A stretch of 64,000 nt of DNA. It comes from Streptomyces sp. H27-C3 (GTDB taxonomy: Bacteria > Actinomycetota > Actinomycetes > Streptomycetales > Streptomycetaceae). The position numbers and the translations under genes were made by a program. Under the pieces are notes generated by a model, which was given only the letters and a program-made list of their open reading frames with translations, did no database searches and had not been told where the DNA came from. Where the stretch lies: contig NZ_JASITA010000008.1 in the NCBI RefSeq assembly GCF_030063415.1, positions 1 to 64,000 of the forward strand, in the 5' to 3' direction. Shown piece after piece: positions 52,940 to 62,874 of the stretch; within the stretch, counting starts at the first letter, position 1, and every line of letters begins with the position of its first letter.

Positions 52940-54556
52940 ATGGCGGCCACTGGATCCGAGAAGCAGGCGGCGAGGACGTTCTACGTCTCGACCCCGATTT
53001 ACTACGTCAACGACGCTCCTCACCTGGGGCACGCCTATACGACCGTCGCAGGTGACGTGCTCACGCGCTGGCACCGCCAGCGCGGCGAGAAGGTGTGGTA
53101 CCTCACCGGCACGGACGAGCACGGTCAGAAGATCATGCGCACGGCCGAGGCCAACGGGGTCACACCGCAGGAGTGGTGCGACAAGCTCGTCGACGAGGCG
53201 TGGAAGCCCCTCTGGGAGCACCTGAACATCAGACACGACGACTTCATCCGTACGACGGAGAAGCGGCACACGGACCGTGTGCAGGAGTTCGTGCAGGACC
53301 TCTTCGACAAGGGCGAGATCTACAAGGGCGGCTACGAGGGCCCGTACTGCGTGGGCTGCGAGGAGTACAAGCTCCCCGGCGATCTGATCGACGGCGCGGG
53401 CGAGTTCGCCGGGCAGAAGCTGTGCCCGATCCACAAGAAGCCGGTGGAGCTCCTCAAGGAGGAGAACTACTTCTTCAAGCTCAGCGAGTACGGCCCCAAG
53501 CTCCTTGAGTTCTACGAGGCGAACCCGGGCTTCATCCAGCCCGAGTCGGCCCGCAACGAGGTCCTGAACTTCGTGAAGCAGGGCCTCCAGGACCTGTCGA
53601 TCTCGCGCTCCACCTTCGACTGGGGTGTCCCGGTGCCGTGGGACTCCAAGCACGTCATCTACGTGTGGATCGACGCCCTGCTGAACTACGCCACGGCGGT
53701 CGGCTACGGCGCGGACCAGGCGAAGTTCGACGAGACGTTCCCCGCCAGCGTCCACCTGGTCGGCAAGGACATCCTGCGCTTCCACGCGATCATCTGGCCC
53801 GCCATGCTGATGGCGAACGGCCTGCCGCTGCCCGGCAAGGTCGCCGCCAACGGCTGGCTGATGGTCGGCGGCGAGAAGATGTCCAAGTCGAACCTGACCG
53901 GCATCAAGCCGCAGGACCTGACCTCGCACTTCGGCATCGACGCGTACCGCTGGTACTTCCTGCGCGCCATCGCCTTCGGCCAGGACGGTTCGTTCTCCTG
54001 GGAGGACTTCACCGCCAGGTACACCTCGGAGCTGGCCAACGACTACGGCAACCTGGCGTCCCGCGTCGCCGCCATGGTCGGCAAGTACTTCGAGGGCACG
54101 CTGCCCGCTTCGGCCGCCGACGGTGACGCCGAGCAGGCGGTCAAGGACGGTCTCGCGAAGGTCGTCGCCGAGGCCGACCTGAAGATCGGCGAGGAGCTGG
54201 ACTTCCAGGGCGGCATCCTCGCGGTGTTCGAGTTCGTGAAGCAGGTCAACGGCTACATCACGGAGCAGGAGCCGTGGAAGGTGGCCAAGGACACCTCGGA
54301 GGAGGGCCGGGCCCGCCTCGCGACGATCCTCTACACGGCCGCCGAATCGCTGCGCGCCATGGCCGTCCTGCTGAACCCGGTCATGCCGGAGACCTCGCAG
54401 AAGCTGTGGGACTCCCTCGGCGCGGACGCGGTGCTGGGCGCGCTGGCCGACCAGCGGGTGCAGGACGCGGCCGACTGGGGCCGCCTCCCGGCCGGCGCGA
54501 CGATCACCAAGGGCGCGGTGCTGTTCCCGCGGCTGGAAGAGCCGAAGAAGGCGTAA
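52940..54556 (+). CDS. metG: Methionyl-tRNA synthetase
   Basis: 538 aa from ATG 52940; an in-frame ATG at 52919 is the alternative. Class I motifs: YVNDAPHLGHAYT (HIGH) near residue 20, the zinc-knuckle region with CVGCEEY and CPIH, VWIDALLNYATAVG (the methionine pocket), and MVGGEKMSKSN (KMSKS) at about 310. The anticodon-binding helical domain follows and no C-terminal dimer domain is present. It charges tRNA-Met. A strong hairpin follows 8 bases after the stop. Confidence 0.98.
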   Translation: MAATGSEKQAARTFYVSTPIYYVNDAPHLGHAYTTVAGDVLTRWHRQRGEKVWYLTGTDEHGQKIMRTAEANGVTPQEWCDKLVDEAWKPLWEHLNIRHDDFIRTTEKRHTDRVQEFVQDLFDKGEIYKGGYEGPYCVGCEEYKLPGDLIDGAGEFAGQKLCPIHKKPVELLKEENYFFKLSEYGPKLLEFYEANPGFIQPESARNEVLNFVKQGLQDLSISRSTFDWGVPVPWDSKHVIYVWIDALLNYATAVGYGADQAKFDETFPASVHLVGKDILRFHAIIWPAMLMANGLPLPGKVAANGWLMVGGEKMSKSNLTGIKPQDLTSHFGIDAYRWYFLRAIAFGQDGSFSWEDFTARYTSELANDYGNLASRVAAMVGKYFEGTLPASAADGDAEQAVKDGLAKVVAEADLKIGEELDFQGGILAVFEFVKQVNGYITEQEPWKVAKDTSEEGRARLATILYTAAESLRAMAVLLNPVMPETSQKLWDSLGADAVLGALADQRVQDAADWGRLPAGATITKGAVLFPRLEEPKKA

Positions 54557-54563
54557 TGCGTGA

Positions 54564-54603
54564 GAAGGGGGCCAGGGACTTGTACGGGTCCCTGGCCCCC
54601 TTC
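54564..54603. terminator. Terminator after metG, also serving the convergent Uma2 gene
   Basis: A perfect 15-bp stem (GAAGGGGGCCAGGGA and complement) with a 10-base loop between convergent stops at 54556 and 54620. Confidence 0.9.
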
Positions 54604-54619
54604 GTCGTACGTACTGGCC

Positions 54620-55207
54620 TCAGTGCACCCAGTCCTTGAGCGGCTCGGTGTCCAACTCGATGCCGACCGGGTCGGGCAGCACGACCGACTTCCCGAACGG
54701 CACCGTCGACACCAGCTCGTACCGCACCCCGTCGGGCTGGGAGTGGACCTTGACCTCGCAGGCGTCGCGGTCGATGAGCAGATACACAGGGAGGCCGGAC
54801 TCGGCGTAGGCGCGCGGCTTCTCCACCCGGTCCCGCTGGTCGGTGTCGGCGTCACCGGAAGTGACCTCGACGACCATGAGGACCCCGTCGGCGCTCGCCC
54901 ACTCGCCCTGGCCGACGAAGGTGCCGCTCGGTGCGAGGGAGCCGCCGGGGCGGGCATTGCCCTTGCGGTACATCTCGGCCCGAAGGCCCTGGTCGGGGTA
55001 GAGCCACCAGTTCGTGTCCGCCTGAATGCACAGGCGGGAGAGCCACTCGATGATCCGCCCGTGGTCGCCGTCCGGCACAGCCTTGATCCCCATCTTCCCG
55101 TCGACGAACTCCAGCCACAGCGCCTCATTCGTCCGTATGGCGTGGCGGGCAAGCTCTTCGAATTCGTCCTGGGTCAAGACGCTGGACCGCTCCTCGACCA
55201 CGCTCAT
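54620..55207 (-). CDS. Uma2-family (DUF820) restriction-endonuclease-fold protein
   Basis: 195 aa from ATG 55207, with GGAGG close upstream. The PD-(D/E)xK fold of Uma2 is visible: FVDGKMGIKAVPDGDHGRII near residue 37, ASADGVLMVVEVTSGDADTDQRDRVEKPRAYAESGLPVYLLID with the D...E.x(S) and the K at RVEKPRAY, then a C-terminal beta segment. The family is abundant in actinobacteria and cyanobacteria; substrates are unknown and activity is rarely shown. Confidence 0.9.
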   Translation of the reverse strand: MSVVEERSSVLTQDEFEELARHAIRTNEALWLEFVDGKMGIKAVPDGDHGRIIEWLSRLCIQADTNWWLYPDQGLRAEMYRKGNARPGGSLAPSGTFVGQGEWASADGVLMVVEVTSGDADTDQRDRVEKPRAYAESGLPVYLLIDRDACEVKVHSQPDGVRYELVSTVPFGKSVVLPDPVGIELDTEPLKDWVH

Positions 55208-55308
55208 GGCGGCCTCCTCCGCGATCGGTGGCGGTCTCCACACTACGGGCACGGAGCCCTGCGCAGCAGGCCGTTTCACCCCCACGAGAGGTAGGCCGAC
55301 CCACCCGC

Positions 55309-56079
55309 TCAGCGCGCCAGCGACGCCCCGTCGCCCATCACCACCACCGGCTTCTTCGCCGGGTCGACCGTGCGCAGCAGCGCCTTCATCGCGGCCTCAG
55401 TCAGCGATACGCAGCCCTGCGTCGGGCCCTCGTGGTCGACGTGCAGCCAGATGCCGCCGCCCCGGTCCTCGCCGAGCGGGCGGGTCAAGTTCAGCGGGGT
55501 CGTGCCCGGCTCGCGGTTGTAGTTGATGGCGATGACGTAGTCGAAGGAACCGGCGAGCGGCTCACCGAGCGCGCCCGTGCCGTCCGCCGCGAAGGCGGGG
55601 CCCTCGTCGTACGTGAGCTTCGTGCCCGGATCCGGCAGCAGACCGCCCGCGTCGGTCAGGCCGTACACCCCGATCGGGGAGCGCAGGTCGCCACGCCGAT
55701 GCTCGTCCGTCCAGCCGCGCAGCGCGTTGTGCACGGGCCAGGACGGGCCTGGCCGCCAGGGTCCGCCCTCGGCGTCGCGGTCGTACAGCACCGCGCTGCC
55801 CGTGTTCTTGTCGCGGCCCTCGCCGGTGACCACGAGCGCCTGCCGGGTGCCGTCGGGGACCTGGCCGCGGGTCCTGGGCCCCAGGCCCGGGAGTTCGGTG
55901 ATCGGGCGGGGCGCCGGGCGGCCGACGGCGGTGGTGCCCAGCTTGTTGGCGTCCGGGGGCGGTGACTGCCGGGTCGCCGCCGGGGCGCCGCCGCTCTGGC
56001 AGGCGGTGAGCGCGATGCCCGTGGCGAGCAGCAGGGCGCCGAGGGCGCGGGGGTGCGTGCGGCGGCGTACGGCCGTCAT
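55309..56079 (-). CDS. L,D-transpeptidase-family (YkuD) lipoprotein
   Basis: 256 aa from ATG 56079 with GAGAGG upstream; a GTG at 56124 overlaps the preceding stop. Lipobox IALTACQSG at about residue 27. The catalytic region is IWLHVDHEGPTQGCVSLTE at about residues 215-233 (YkuD motif H..S/T.GC.S/R with the nucleophile Cys), with HxH-like His upstream. Family members cross-link peptidoglycan by 3-3 bonds or act as murein carboxypeptidases. The sequence type (short L,D-transpeptidase catalytic domain of the ErfK/YbiS-like branch) is clear. Confidence 0.88.
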   Translation of the reverse strand: MTAVRRRTHPRALGALLLATGIALTACQSGGAPAATRQSPPPDANKLGTTAVGRPAPRPITELPGLGPRTRGQVPDGTRQALVVTGEGRDKNTGSAVLYDRDAEGGPWRPGPSWPVHNALRGWTDEHRRGDLRSPIGVYGLTDAGGLLPDPGTKLTYDEGPAFAADGTGALGEPLAGSFDYVIAINYNREPGTTPLNLTRPLGEDRGGGIWLHVDHEGPTQGCVSLTEAAMKALLRTVDPAKKPVVVMGDGASLAR

Positions 56080-56123
56080 CGGGCGGGCCTCTCTCGTCGT
56101 GACTGGGTTCACAGTGGTGCTCA

Positions 56124-56417
56124 CTACCGCTTGCCCGGATGCTTGGTCGCATCACTGCCGGGCCCGGTGTCGAAGGTGGCGGTGCGCAGCGCGTCGCTGA
56201 CGCGCTCGACGATTTCGGGCGTCGGCTCCGCCAGGCAGGCCACCGCGTACAGGGCCTGCCCGAGCGGATCCTCCGCGAGGTGCGCGTCGCCGGTCAGCAG
56301 CCAGGCCACCCACAGCAGCCGTGGTCCGCGCGCGGCGATGAAGTCCTCGAAGCCGCCGTCGCCACCACCGCTGCTGTGCAGCATGCTGCCCTCGCCATCC
56401 TGTTCGGTCTCCCACAA
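56124..56417 (-). pseudogene. ECF sigma-factor N-terminal remnant
   Basis: 97 codons. FEDFIAARGPRLLWVAWLLTGDAHLAED is region 2.1-2.2 of Streptomyces SigE-like ECF sigma factors (F..FV..R...L...A.LLTGD...AED). After about 50 residues similarity stops and a short unrelated tail follows. Regions 2.3-4 are absent. It may be a decayed sigma gene or a small protein that still binds RNA polymerase; its stop touches the next possible start. Confidence 0.5.
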
Positions 56418-56495
56418 CCGTGGAACGCGGTAGGGCGCGCATCAGGTTGCCGCGCGGACAAGAACCACCGGGATATGACACCCCCGGCATGAAAG

Positions 56496-56528
56496 AAGGG
56501 CCCGGAACCTGTTCGGTTCCGGGCCCTT
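56496..56528. terminator. aspS terminator
   Basis: A perfect 14-bp stem (AAGGGCCCGGAACC and complement) with a five-base loop. On the minus strand it is followed by CTTTC, on the plus strand by TGTTCTTATTT, so it can serve both directions. Confidence 0.9.
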
Positions 56529-56637
56529 TGTTCTTATTTGCCGGGGCTGTCGGCCGGACGGTCGGCCAACCGGAGGGACGGCCGACCGGTCCGCGGACCG
56601 GCTGTGCGGAGCTACTGTGCACACCTACTGGGCAGAC

Positions 56638-58404
56638 CTACTTGTCGGCCACCGGCTTGCGCAGCTGGATGTTGAGCTCCCGCAGGCGGGTCTCCTCCAG
56701 CGTCGTCGGCGCGCCCATCATCAGGTCCTGCGCGTTCTGGTTGAGCGGGAAGGCGATCGTCTCGCGGATGTTGGGCTCGTCGGCCAGCAGCATCACGATG
56801 CGGTCCACGCCCGGGGCGATGCCACCGTGCGGCGGGGCGCCGAGGCGGAACGCGCGCAGCATGCCCGCGAACTCCTTCTCGACGGTGTCGCGCTCGTAAC
56901 CGGCGATCTCGAAGGCCTTGAGCATCAGGTCGGGCTCGTGGTTACGGATGGCGCCCGATGACAGCTCGATGCCGTTGCAGACGATGTCGTACTGGTACGC
57001 CAGGATGTCCAGCGGGTCCTTCTCCTCCAGGTCGGCCAGGCCGCCCTGGGGCATCGAGAAGGGGTTGTGCGAGAAGTCGATCCGGCCCGTCTCCTCGTCC
57101 TTCTCGTACATCGGGAAGTCGACGATCCAGCAGAACCGGAACACGCCCTCCTCGAAGTGACCGGCGCGCTTGGCGGCCTCGACCCGGACCGCCGACATGA
57201 TCTTGGAGACCTCGTCGAACTCGCCCGCGCCGAAAAACACCGCGTGGCCGGGCTCCAGTCCCAGCTTGGCGGTGAGCGCCTTGACGTCGTCCTCGGTGAG
57301 GAACTTCGCGATCGGGCCCGCGAGCGCGCCCTCTTCGCCGACGCGCACCCAGGCGAGGCCCTTGGCGCCGTGCTCGACGGCGTACTCACCGAGGCCGTCG
57401 AAGAACTTGCGGGACTGGCCCGCGGTGTCCGGCACGGCCAGCGCGCGCACGTGCTTGCCGGCGAACGCCTTGAAGCCGCTGTCCGCGAAGACGTCGGAGA
57501 CGTCGACGAGCTCCAGCTTGGCGCGCAGGTCCGGCTTGTCGTTGCCGTACTTGACCATCGACTCGCGGAACGGGATGCGCGGGAACGGCGAGGTGACCGG
57601 GGCGCCCTTGCCGAACTCGGTGAAGAGCTCGGTCATCAGCTTCTCGATCGGCTGGAAGACGTCCTCCTGCTCGACAAAGCTCATTTCGACGTCGAGCTGG
57701 TAGAACTCGCCCGGCGACCGGTCGGCGCGGGCGTCCTCGTCGCGGAAGCACGGCGCGATCTGGAAGTAGCGGTCGAAGCCGGAGATCATCAGCAGCTGCT
57801 TGAACTGCTGCGGGGCCTGCGGCAGCGCGTAGAACTTGCCCGGGTTCAGCCGGGAGGGCACCACGAAGTCGCGGGCGCCCTCGGGGGAGGTGGCCGTGAG
57901 GATCGGGGTCGCCATCTCGTTGAAGCCGAGCGCCACCATCTTGGAGCGGATCGAGGCGATGACCGACGAGCGCAGCATGATGTTGCGGTGCATGCGCTCG
58001 CGGCGCAGGTCGAGGAAGCGGTATTCCAGGCGCCGTTCCTCGTTGACGCCGTCCTCGGCGTTGATGGTGAAGGGCAGCGGGGCCGCGGCGCCGAGCACCT
58101 CGACCTCGGTGACCTCGACCTCGATGTCGCCGGTGCCGAGCTCCGCGTTGACGTTGTCGGCGCCGCGCGCGGAGACCTTGCCGTCGATACGGACGACGGT
58201 CTCCTTGGTGATGGAGCTCAGGGCCTCGTTGGCCGGGGTGCCGGGGCGGGCGACGAGCTGCACCAGACCGTAGTGGTCGCGCAGATCGATGAAGAGGATG
58301 CCACCCAGGTCTCGACGATTGTGCAGCCAGCCGCTCAGCCGGACGTCGGTGCCGACGTCAGAGGCGCGGAGCTCGCCGCACGTGTGGGACCTGTACCGAT
58401 GCAT
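56638..58404 (-). CDS. aspS: Aspartyl-tRNA synthetase
   Basis: 588 aa. N-terminal OB fold ([26 protein letters not shown]), class II motif 2 ([28 protein letters not shown]) at about residue 215, GAD insertion domain (about 290-420), and motif 3 ([19 protein letters not shown]) near 535. Length and the insertion are those of bacterial-type AspRS. It charges tRNA-Asp, often also tRNA-Asn in actinobacteria using transamidation. Divergent from the SpoIIE-like gene. Confidence 0.98.
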   Translation of the reverse strand: MHRYRSHTCGELRASDVGTDVRLSGWLHNRRDLGGILFIDLRDHYGLVQLVARPGTPANEALSSITKETVVRIDGKVSARGADNVNAELGTGDIEVEVTEVEVLGAAAPLPFTINAEDGVNEERRLEYRFLDLRRERMHRNIMLRSSVIASIRSKMVALGFNEMATPILTATSPEGARDFVVPSRLNPGKFYALPQAPQQFKQLLMISGFDRYFQIAPCFRDEDARADRSPGEFYQLDVEMSFVEQEDVFQPIEKLMTELFTEFGKGAPVTSPFPRIPFRESMVKYGNDKPDLRAKLELVDVSDVFADSGFKAFAGKHVRALAVPDTAGQSRKFFDGLGEYAVEHGAKGLAWVRVGEEGALAGPIAKFLTEDDVKALTAKLGLEPGHAVFFGAGEFDEVSKIMSAVRVEAAKRAGHFEEGVFRFCWIVDFPMYEKDEETGRIDFSHNPFSMPQGGLADLEEKDPLDILAYQYDIVCNGIELSSGAIRNHEPDLMLKAFEIAGYERDTVEKEFAGMLRAFRLGAPPHGGIAPGVDRIVMLLADEPNIRETIAFPLNQNAQDLMMGAPTTLEETRLRELNIQLRKPVADK

Positions 58405-58569
58405 CGTCGTTCATCCAGCCTTCGGGATTCGGGATCGTCTGGGCCCCCCAAGGTTACCGGTGCGCGCGGCCCATTTTTCTGGGGTTTCCCGGGGGCCCCG
58501 TCCGGGGGTGTTTTCCCGGAGGGCGGACCTCGGACAGCCGGTCCGGCCGCGACCTGTAAAGATGATGCA

Positions 58570-60702
58570 ATGCGCACCGAGGACCTCCTGGCCGCCATCG
58601 CGACCGGCCTGTGGCGCTGGGACAGCGCTTCGGGGAAGGTCAGCCTCGACGCGGAAGCCGCCCGGCTGCTCGGCCTGCCCGCCGAGCCCGTGACACTCGC
58701 GGAGTCGGCCGTGCGTTCGCGTTTCCACCCGGTCGACTGGAACGAGATCAACGGGGTGGTGAATCTCGCGGTCGCCGAGGGCACCCTCGCCGAGGCCAGG
58801 CTGCGGATCATGGATGAGGAAGGACGGCTGCTGCGTACGGTACGCAGCCGCTCCAAGCCCGTGATCGAGGGCGACAACTACACGCTGTTCGGCACCCTCC
58901 AGGAGGTCGCCGAGCAGCAGCCGGGCTCCGCAGCCCGCACCCCGGTCACCGGCGACTGGCGGCGCTCCCGGGAGGCGTTCCTGCTCGACGCGGGCCGCGC
59001 GCTGGCCGAGGCCCGGTCGACCGCCGAGGTGCTGCGGGTCGCGGCCTCGCTGTCCATGCCGGGGTTCTCCCCGGACGGCCTGGCGGTGTTCGGCGCCGCG
59101 GGCGGCCGGATCAGGATCATCGGGCACCACGGGCACAACGCGGGCGACATGGGCCCGTTCTCCGACATGCCGCTGGACATGGACTACCCGGCGGCCGAGG
59201 TGGTCCGTACGGGACGGGCCATCTATCTGCCGTCGCCCGAGGAGTACCGGCGCCGCTACCCGGCCAGCTGGTCGCTCGCCCAGCGCTTCGAACGCCGCTC
59301 CTGGGCGTTTTTGCCGCTGATCGTCGCGGGCCGCACCATGGGCGCCTGGATGGCGGGCTTCGCCCATCCGGTCGGCTTCACGCCCGACGAACGGTCCGTG
59401 CTGACGACGGTCGCGCGGATGCTGGCGCAGGCGCTGGCGCGGGCCGGCATCGCGGAGTCCGAGCGCGAGCTGTCGCAGGGCCTCCAGCGGGCGATGATGC
59501 CGACGCTGGGCCCGGAGATCCCCGGCATGACCGTGGCCGCACGCTACGTGCCGACCGGTGGTGGGCTGCAGGTCGGCGGCGACTGGTACGACATGATCCC
59601 GCTGCCGAGTGGGCGAATAGCGCTGGTCATCGGTGATGTACAGGGCCATGACGTGCACGCGGCCGGCCTGATGGGACAGCTGCGGATCGCGCTGCGCGCG
59701 TACGCGTCGGAGGGGCACCGCCCGGACGCCGTGCTCTCCCGTGCCTCCCGCTTCCTGCACGGCATCACCGGTACGTACGCCCCCGACGAGCATGCCGGCG
59801 CGCGCTTCGCGACCTGCCTGTACATCGAGGCCGACCCCGCCACGGGCGCTCTCGAACTGGCCCGCGCGGGCCATCCCGAGCCCGCGGTGCGGATGGCCGA
59901 CGGGACTGTGCTGGTGCGGCCCACCGCGGGCGGGCTGCCGCTGGGCATCGACCCGGACACGGACTACCCCACGACGCGGCTCGTCCTGGAACCGGGCGAG
60001 ACGATCATGATCTGTACGGACGGGCTCATCGAGACCGGCGGCCACGACCTCGACACGGGCTGGGCGAGGCTGCGCACCATCATGGAGGGGCACGCCGGGG
60101 ACAACCTGGAGAAGCTCGCCGATGCCCTCGTCGCCGCCGTGCACGGCCCCTCCTCGCACCACACCACGGGCCCGCTCGTGGACCGCCGCGAGGACGACAT
60201 CGCGCTGCTGCTGCTCTGCCGTGAGGCCCTCGACGACAGCCTGGAGCCCGGCGCCCTCCCGTCGGTCGGCGACCGGGGCCGGCGCACCGCGCTGACCATC
60301 GCCCAGGCAGAGCCGGAGCGCATCGCCGGGGTACGCCGGCAGGTGCGCGACCTGCTGCACGACTGGACGGGCGCCGAGCAGGTCGACTCGGCCGTGCTGA
60401 TGGTCTCCGAGATGGTCACCAACGTCCTGGTCCACACGGACGGCGACGCGCTGCTGGTCGCGGAGGCGACGGGCAAGCCGGGCGCACGGCGGCTGCGGGT
60501 CGAGGTCGCGGACGCCAGCGACGAGCTGCCGCACCGGCGGCGCCCCGGCGAGATGGCGTCCAGCGGGCGCGGTCTGATGCTGATGGAGATGCTCGCCGAC
60601 GCGTGGGGCGTGGACCCCAGGGGCGAGGGCAAGTCGATCTGGTTCGAGCTCTACGAGGCCGGCGGCGCGGACCCCGGCCCCGGGGCCGGGCCGGCCGCGT
60701 AA
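58570..60702 (+). CDS. PAS-GAF-SpoIIE phosphatase with C-terminal HATPase domain
   Basis: 710 aa from ATG 58570. Residues ~1-115 are PAS-like (TGLWRWDSASGKVSLDAEAARLLGL), ~135-300 a GAF domain (AFLPLIVAGRTMGAWMAGF), ~310-540 a PP2C SpoIIE domain with metal-binding GGDWYDMIPLPSGRIALVIGDVQGHDVHAAGLM, ARAGHPEP and MICTDGLIE, and ~570-700 an HATPase_c anti-sigma-kinase-like domain (EMVTNVLVHTDGDALLV, ASSGRGLMLMEMLADAWGV). It likely controls an anti-sigma/antagonist system by dephosphorylation. The last 52 bases overlap the end of the convergent AI-2E gene. Confidence 0.93.
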   Translation: MRTEDLLAAIATGLWRWDSASGKVSLDAEAARLLGLPAEPVTLAESAVRSRFHPVDWNEINGVVNLAVAEGTLAEARLRIMDEEGRLLRTVRSRSKPVIEGDNYTLFGTLQEVAEQQPGSAARTPVTGDWRRSREAFLLDAGRALAEARSTAEVLRVAASLSMPGFSPDGLAVFGAAGGRIRIIGHHGHNAGDMGPFSDMPLDMDYPAAEVVRTGRAIYLPSPEEYRRRYPASWSLAQRFERRSWAFLPLIVAGRTMGAWMAGFAHPVGFTPDERSVLTTVARMLAQALARAGIAESERELSQGLQRAMMPTLGPEIPGMTVAARYVPTGGGLQVGGDWYDMIPLPSGRIALVIGDVQGHDVHAAGLMGQLRIALRAYASEGHRPDAVLSRASRFLHGITGTYAPDEHAGARFATCLYIEADPATGALELARAGHPEPAVRMADGTVLVRPTAGGLPLGIDPDTDYPTTRLVLEPGETIMICTDGLIETGGHDLDTGWARLRTIMEGHAGDNLEKLADALVAAVHGPSSHHTTGPLVDRREDDIALLLLCREALDDSLEPGALPSVGDRGRRTALTIAQAEPERIAGVRRQVRDLLHDWTGAEQVDSAVLMVSEMVTNVLVHTDGDALLVAEATGKPGARRLRVEVADASDELPHRRRPGEMASSGRGLMLMEMLADAWGVDPRGEGKSIWFELYEAGGADPGPGAGPAA

Positions 60703-61739
60703 CGCAGCCGGATCTCGGCGATCACCCCGACGGCCGCCGCGGTCAGCGGCACCGCGAGCAGCATGCCGAGGATCCCGGCCACGGTGGCGCCCGCGGTGAT
60801 GGCCAGCATGACGACGGCCGGGTGCATCTGGACCGTACGGCTCTGGATCAGCGGCTGGAGGATGTGCCCTTCCAGGACCTGTACGGCCAGTACGATCCCC
60901 AGCGCCCACAGCGCGATCACGAACCCGCGGTCGGCGAGCGCCACCAGGATGGCCACGGTCCCGGAGATGAACGCGCCGAGGTACGGGATGTACGCGCCCA
61001 CGAACACCAGCGCGCCCAGCCCGACCGCGCCGGGCACCCGCAGGATCAGCAGCCCGACGGTGATGCACAGGGCGTCGATGAGCGCGATGAACGTGGTCCC
61101 GCGCATGAACCCCTCGACGGCCTCGAAGGCCCGGCGCGCGACCGCCTCCACGGTGTCGGCCGTGCTGCTCGGCGCGAGGGAGCGCAGCGCGCCGACCGCC
61201 CGGTCGGAGTCCCGCAGGAAGAAGAAGATCAGCAGCAGCGCGAGCACGGCGGTGGCGATCACACCGCCGACGATCCCGATCCCGGTGAGCACCCCCGAGG
61301 CGGCGGAACCGCCGAACTTGGAGACCAGGTCCTTGAGGCTGGACGACATGTCGTCCAGCGAGGTGCCCTTGGCGCCCAGCCTCTCGACGACATCGGTGGT
61401 GGCCTGCTTGACCGAGGCGATGATCTGGTCCCCGCTGTCGATCAGCGCGCCGACCACGATGTACCCGGCGCCGCCGACCACGGCGACCACGGCCGCACAG
61501 GTCAGCCCGGCGGCCAGCGAACGCTGCACCTTCATCTTGACGAGCCGCCGGTGCAGCGGCCCGAGCAGCGCGGTGCCGAGAATGGCGAGCAGCACAGGAG
61601 TGACGGCGGCCTTGAGAGTGACGCACAGCCAGATCCCGACCCCGGCGACCCCGGTGACGAGCAAAGCGACGACGCACCAGGCGGCGATACGCCGGGCGGG
61701 CTCGGGGAGCAGATGTGGTTTCTGATTGACCGTCACCAC
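60651..61739 (-). CDS. AI-2E-family transporter (PerM/TqsA-like)
   Basis: 362 aa, seven to eight transmembrane segments: WCVVALLVTGVAGVGIWLCV, TPVLLAILGTALLGPLHRRL, AAVVAVVGGAGYIVVGALID, IVGGVIATAVLALLLIFFFL, then VPGAVGLGALVFVGAYIPYLGAFISG with the family PYLG block and MLAITAGATVAGILGMLLAVPLTA. Role uncertain; relatives export AI-2 or act as Na+/H+ antiporters. The Gly/Pro/Ala-rich end overlaps the 3' end of the SpoIIE gene on the other strand. Confidence 0.92.
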   Translation of the reverse strand: MVTVNQKPHLLPEPARRIAAWCVVALLVTGVAGVGIWLCVTLKAAVTPVLLAILGTALLGPLHRRLVKMKVQRSLAAGLTCAAVVAVVGGAGYIVVGALIDSGDQIIASVKQATTDVVERLGAKGTSLDDMSSSLKDLVSKFGGSAASGVLTGIGIVGGVIATAVLALLLIFFFLRDSDRAVGALRSLAPSSTADTVEAVARRAFEAVEGFMRGTTFIALIDALCITVGLLILRVPGAVGLGALVFVGAYIPYLGAFISGTVAILVALADRGFVIALWALGIVLAVQVLEGHILQPLIQSRTVQMHPAVVMLAITAGATVAGILGMLLAVPLTAAAVGVIAEIRLRYAAGPAPGPGSAPPAS

Positions 61740-61896
61740 TCCACCCGACCACGGGGAGGGAACGGCGGCGCGCGGGCCGGGCCACGCGGGTGACGGGGGC
61801 GGGCGCGGAGGGGCGGGCCCCGAAGCCGGGCCCCCGCCGCCCCTGAACGGGCGGCCGGGTGGGCAACGCCCCCCCGCCCGCCGAAGGTCACCGGGG

Positions 61897-62856
61897 TCAG
61901 GCGTGGGCCGCCGGTACCGTGCCGAGGTGGCCCGACTGGAAGTCGTCGAACGCCTGCTTGAGCTCGGCCTGGCTGTTCATCACGAACGGCCCGTAGTGCG
62001 CCATCGGCTCCCGGATCGGCCGGCCGCCGAGCAGCACGACCTCCATGTCCGGAGTGTTCGAGTCCTGCCGCTCGTCCGCCCGGACGACCAGCGACCCGCC
62101 CTCGCCGAAGACCGCAGTCTGCCCGATGCGGACGGGCCGCCGGTCCGTACCGACCGAGCCGCGCCCGGCCAGCACGTACGCGAGACCGTTGAAGTCCTCC
62201 CGCCACGGGAGGACGACCTCCGCGCCGGGCCGGATCGTCGCGTGGATCATCGTGATCGGGGTGTGGGTGACACCCGGACCCTGGTGCCCGTCCAGCTCAC
62301 CCGCGATGACGCGCAGCAGCGCGCCGCCGTCGGGCGAGGCGAGGAGCTGGATCTGGCCGCCGCGGATGTCCTGGTAGCGGGGGGCCATCATCTTGTCGCT
62401 CGCCGGGAGGTTCACCCACAGCTGGAGGCCGTGGAAGAGACCGCCGGACATGACCAGCGACTCCGGCGGCGCCTCGATGTGCAGCAGGCCGGACCCGGCG
62501 GTCATCCACTGGGTGTCGCCGTCCTGGATGGTGCCGCCGCCACCGTTGCTGTCCTGGTGAATAAACGTTCCGTCAATCAGGTACGTGACGGTCTCGAAGC
62601 CGCGGTGGGGGTGCCAGGGGGTGCCCTTGGGCTCGCCCGCGGCGTACTCCACCTCGCCCATCTGGTCCATCATGATGAACGGATCGAGGTACTGGTAGTT
62701 GATGCCGGAGAAGGCCCGGCGCACCGGGAAGCCCTCTCCCTCGAACCCGCCGGGGGCGGTCGTGACGGCCAGCACGGGACGCGGACGCGCCACCCTTTCG
62801 GCCGGGACTCCGACCTTCGGCAGGGTCAACGGGTTCTCTACGGTCACTGCGGGCAC
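61897..62856 (-). CDS. Pirin-family protein
   Basis: 319 aa from GTG 62856, with GGAGG five bases upstream; the longer frame starts in the dyad at 62890, which argues for this shorter start. N-terminal cupin: FDPF..MDQMG-type LDPFIMMDQMGEVEYAAGEPKGTPWHPHRGFETVTYLIDG with the metal ligands HPHRGFE..TY, then H-containing MTAGSGLLHIEAPP. The C-terminal cupin ends FVMNSQAELKQAFDDFQSG. Pirins have quercetinase or redox-sensor roles. Confidence 0.95.
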   Translation of the reverse strand: MPAVTVENPLTLPKVGVPAERVARPRPVLAVTTAPGGFEGEGFPVRRAFSGINYQYLDPFIMMDQMGEVEYAAGEPKGTPWHPHRGFETVTYLIDGTFIHQDSNGGGGTIQDGDTQWMTAGSGLLHIEAPPESLVMSGGLFHGLQLWVNLPASDKMMAPRYQDIRGGQIQLLASPDGGALLRVIAGELDGHQGPGVTHTPITMIHATIRPGAEVVLPWREDFNGLAYVLAGRGSVGTDRRPVRIGQTAVFGEGGSLVVRADERQDSNTPDMEVVLLGGRPIREPMAHYGPFVMNSQAELKQAFDDFQSGHLGTVPAAHA

Positions 62857-62874
62857 GACAGCCTCCTCCAGGTT

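Noticed and set aside
57067..58569. N-terminal extension of the SpoIIE-like frame through aspS (to 1211 codons)
   Set aside because: It is antisense to aspS; a PAS-like start at 58570 is the natural beginning of the protein.
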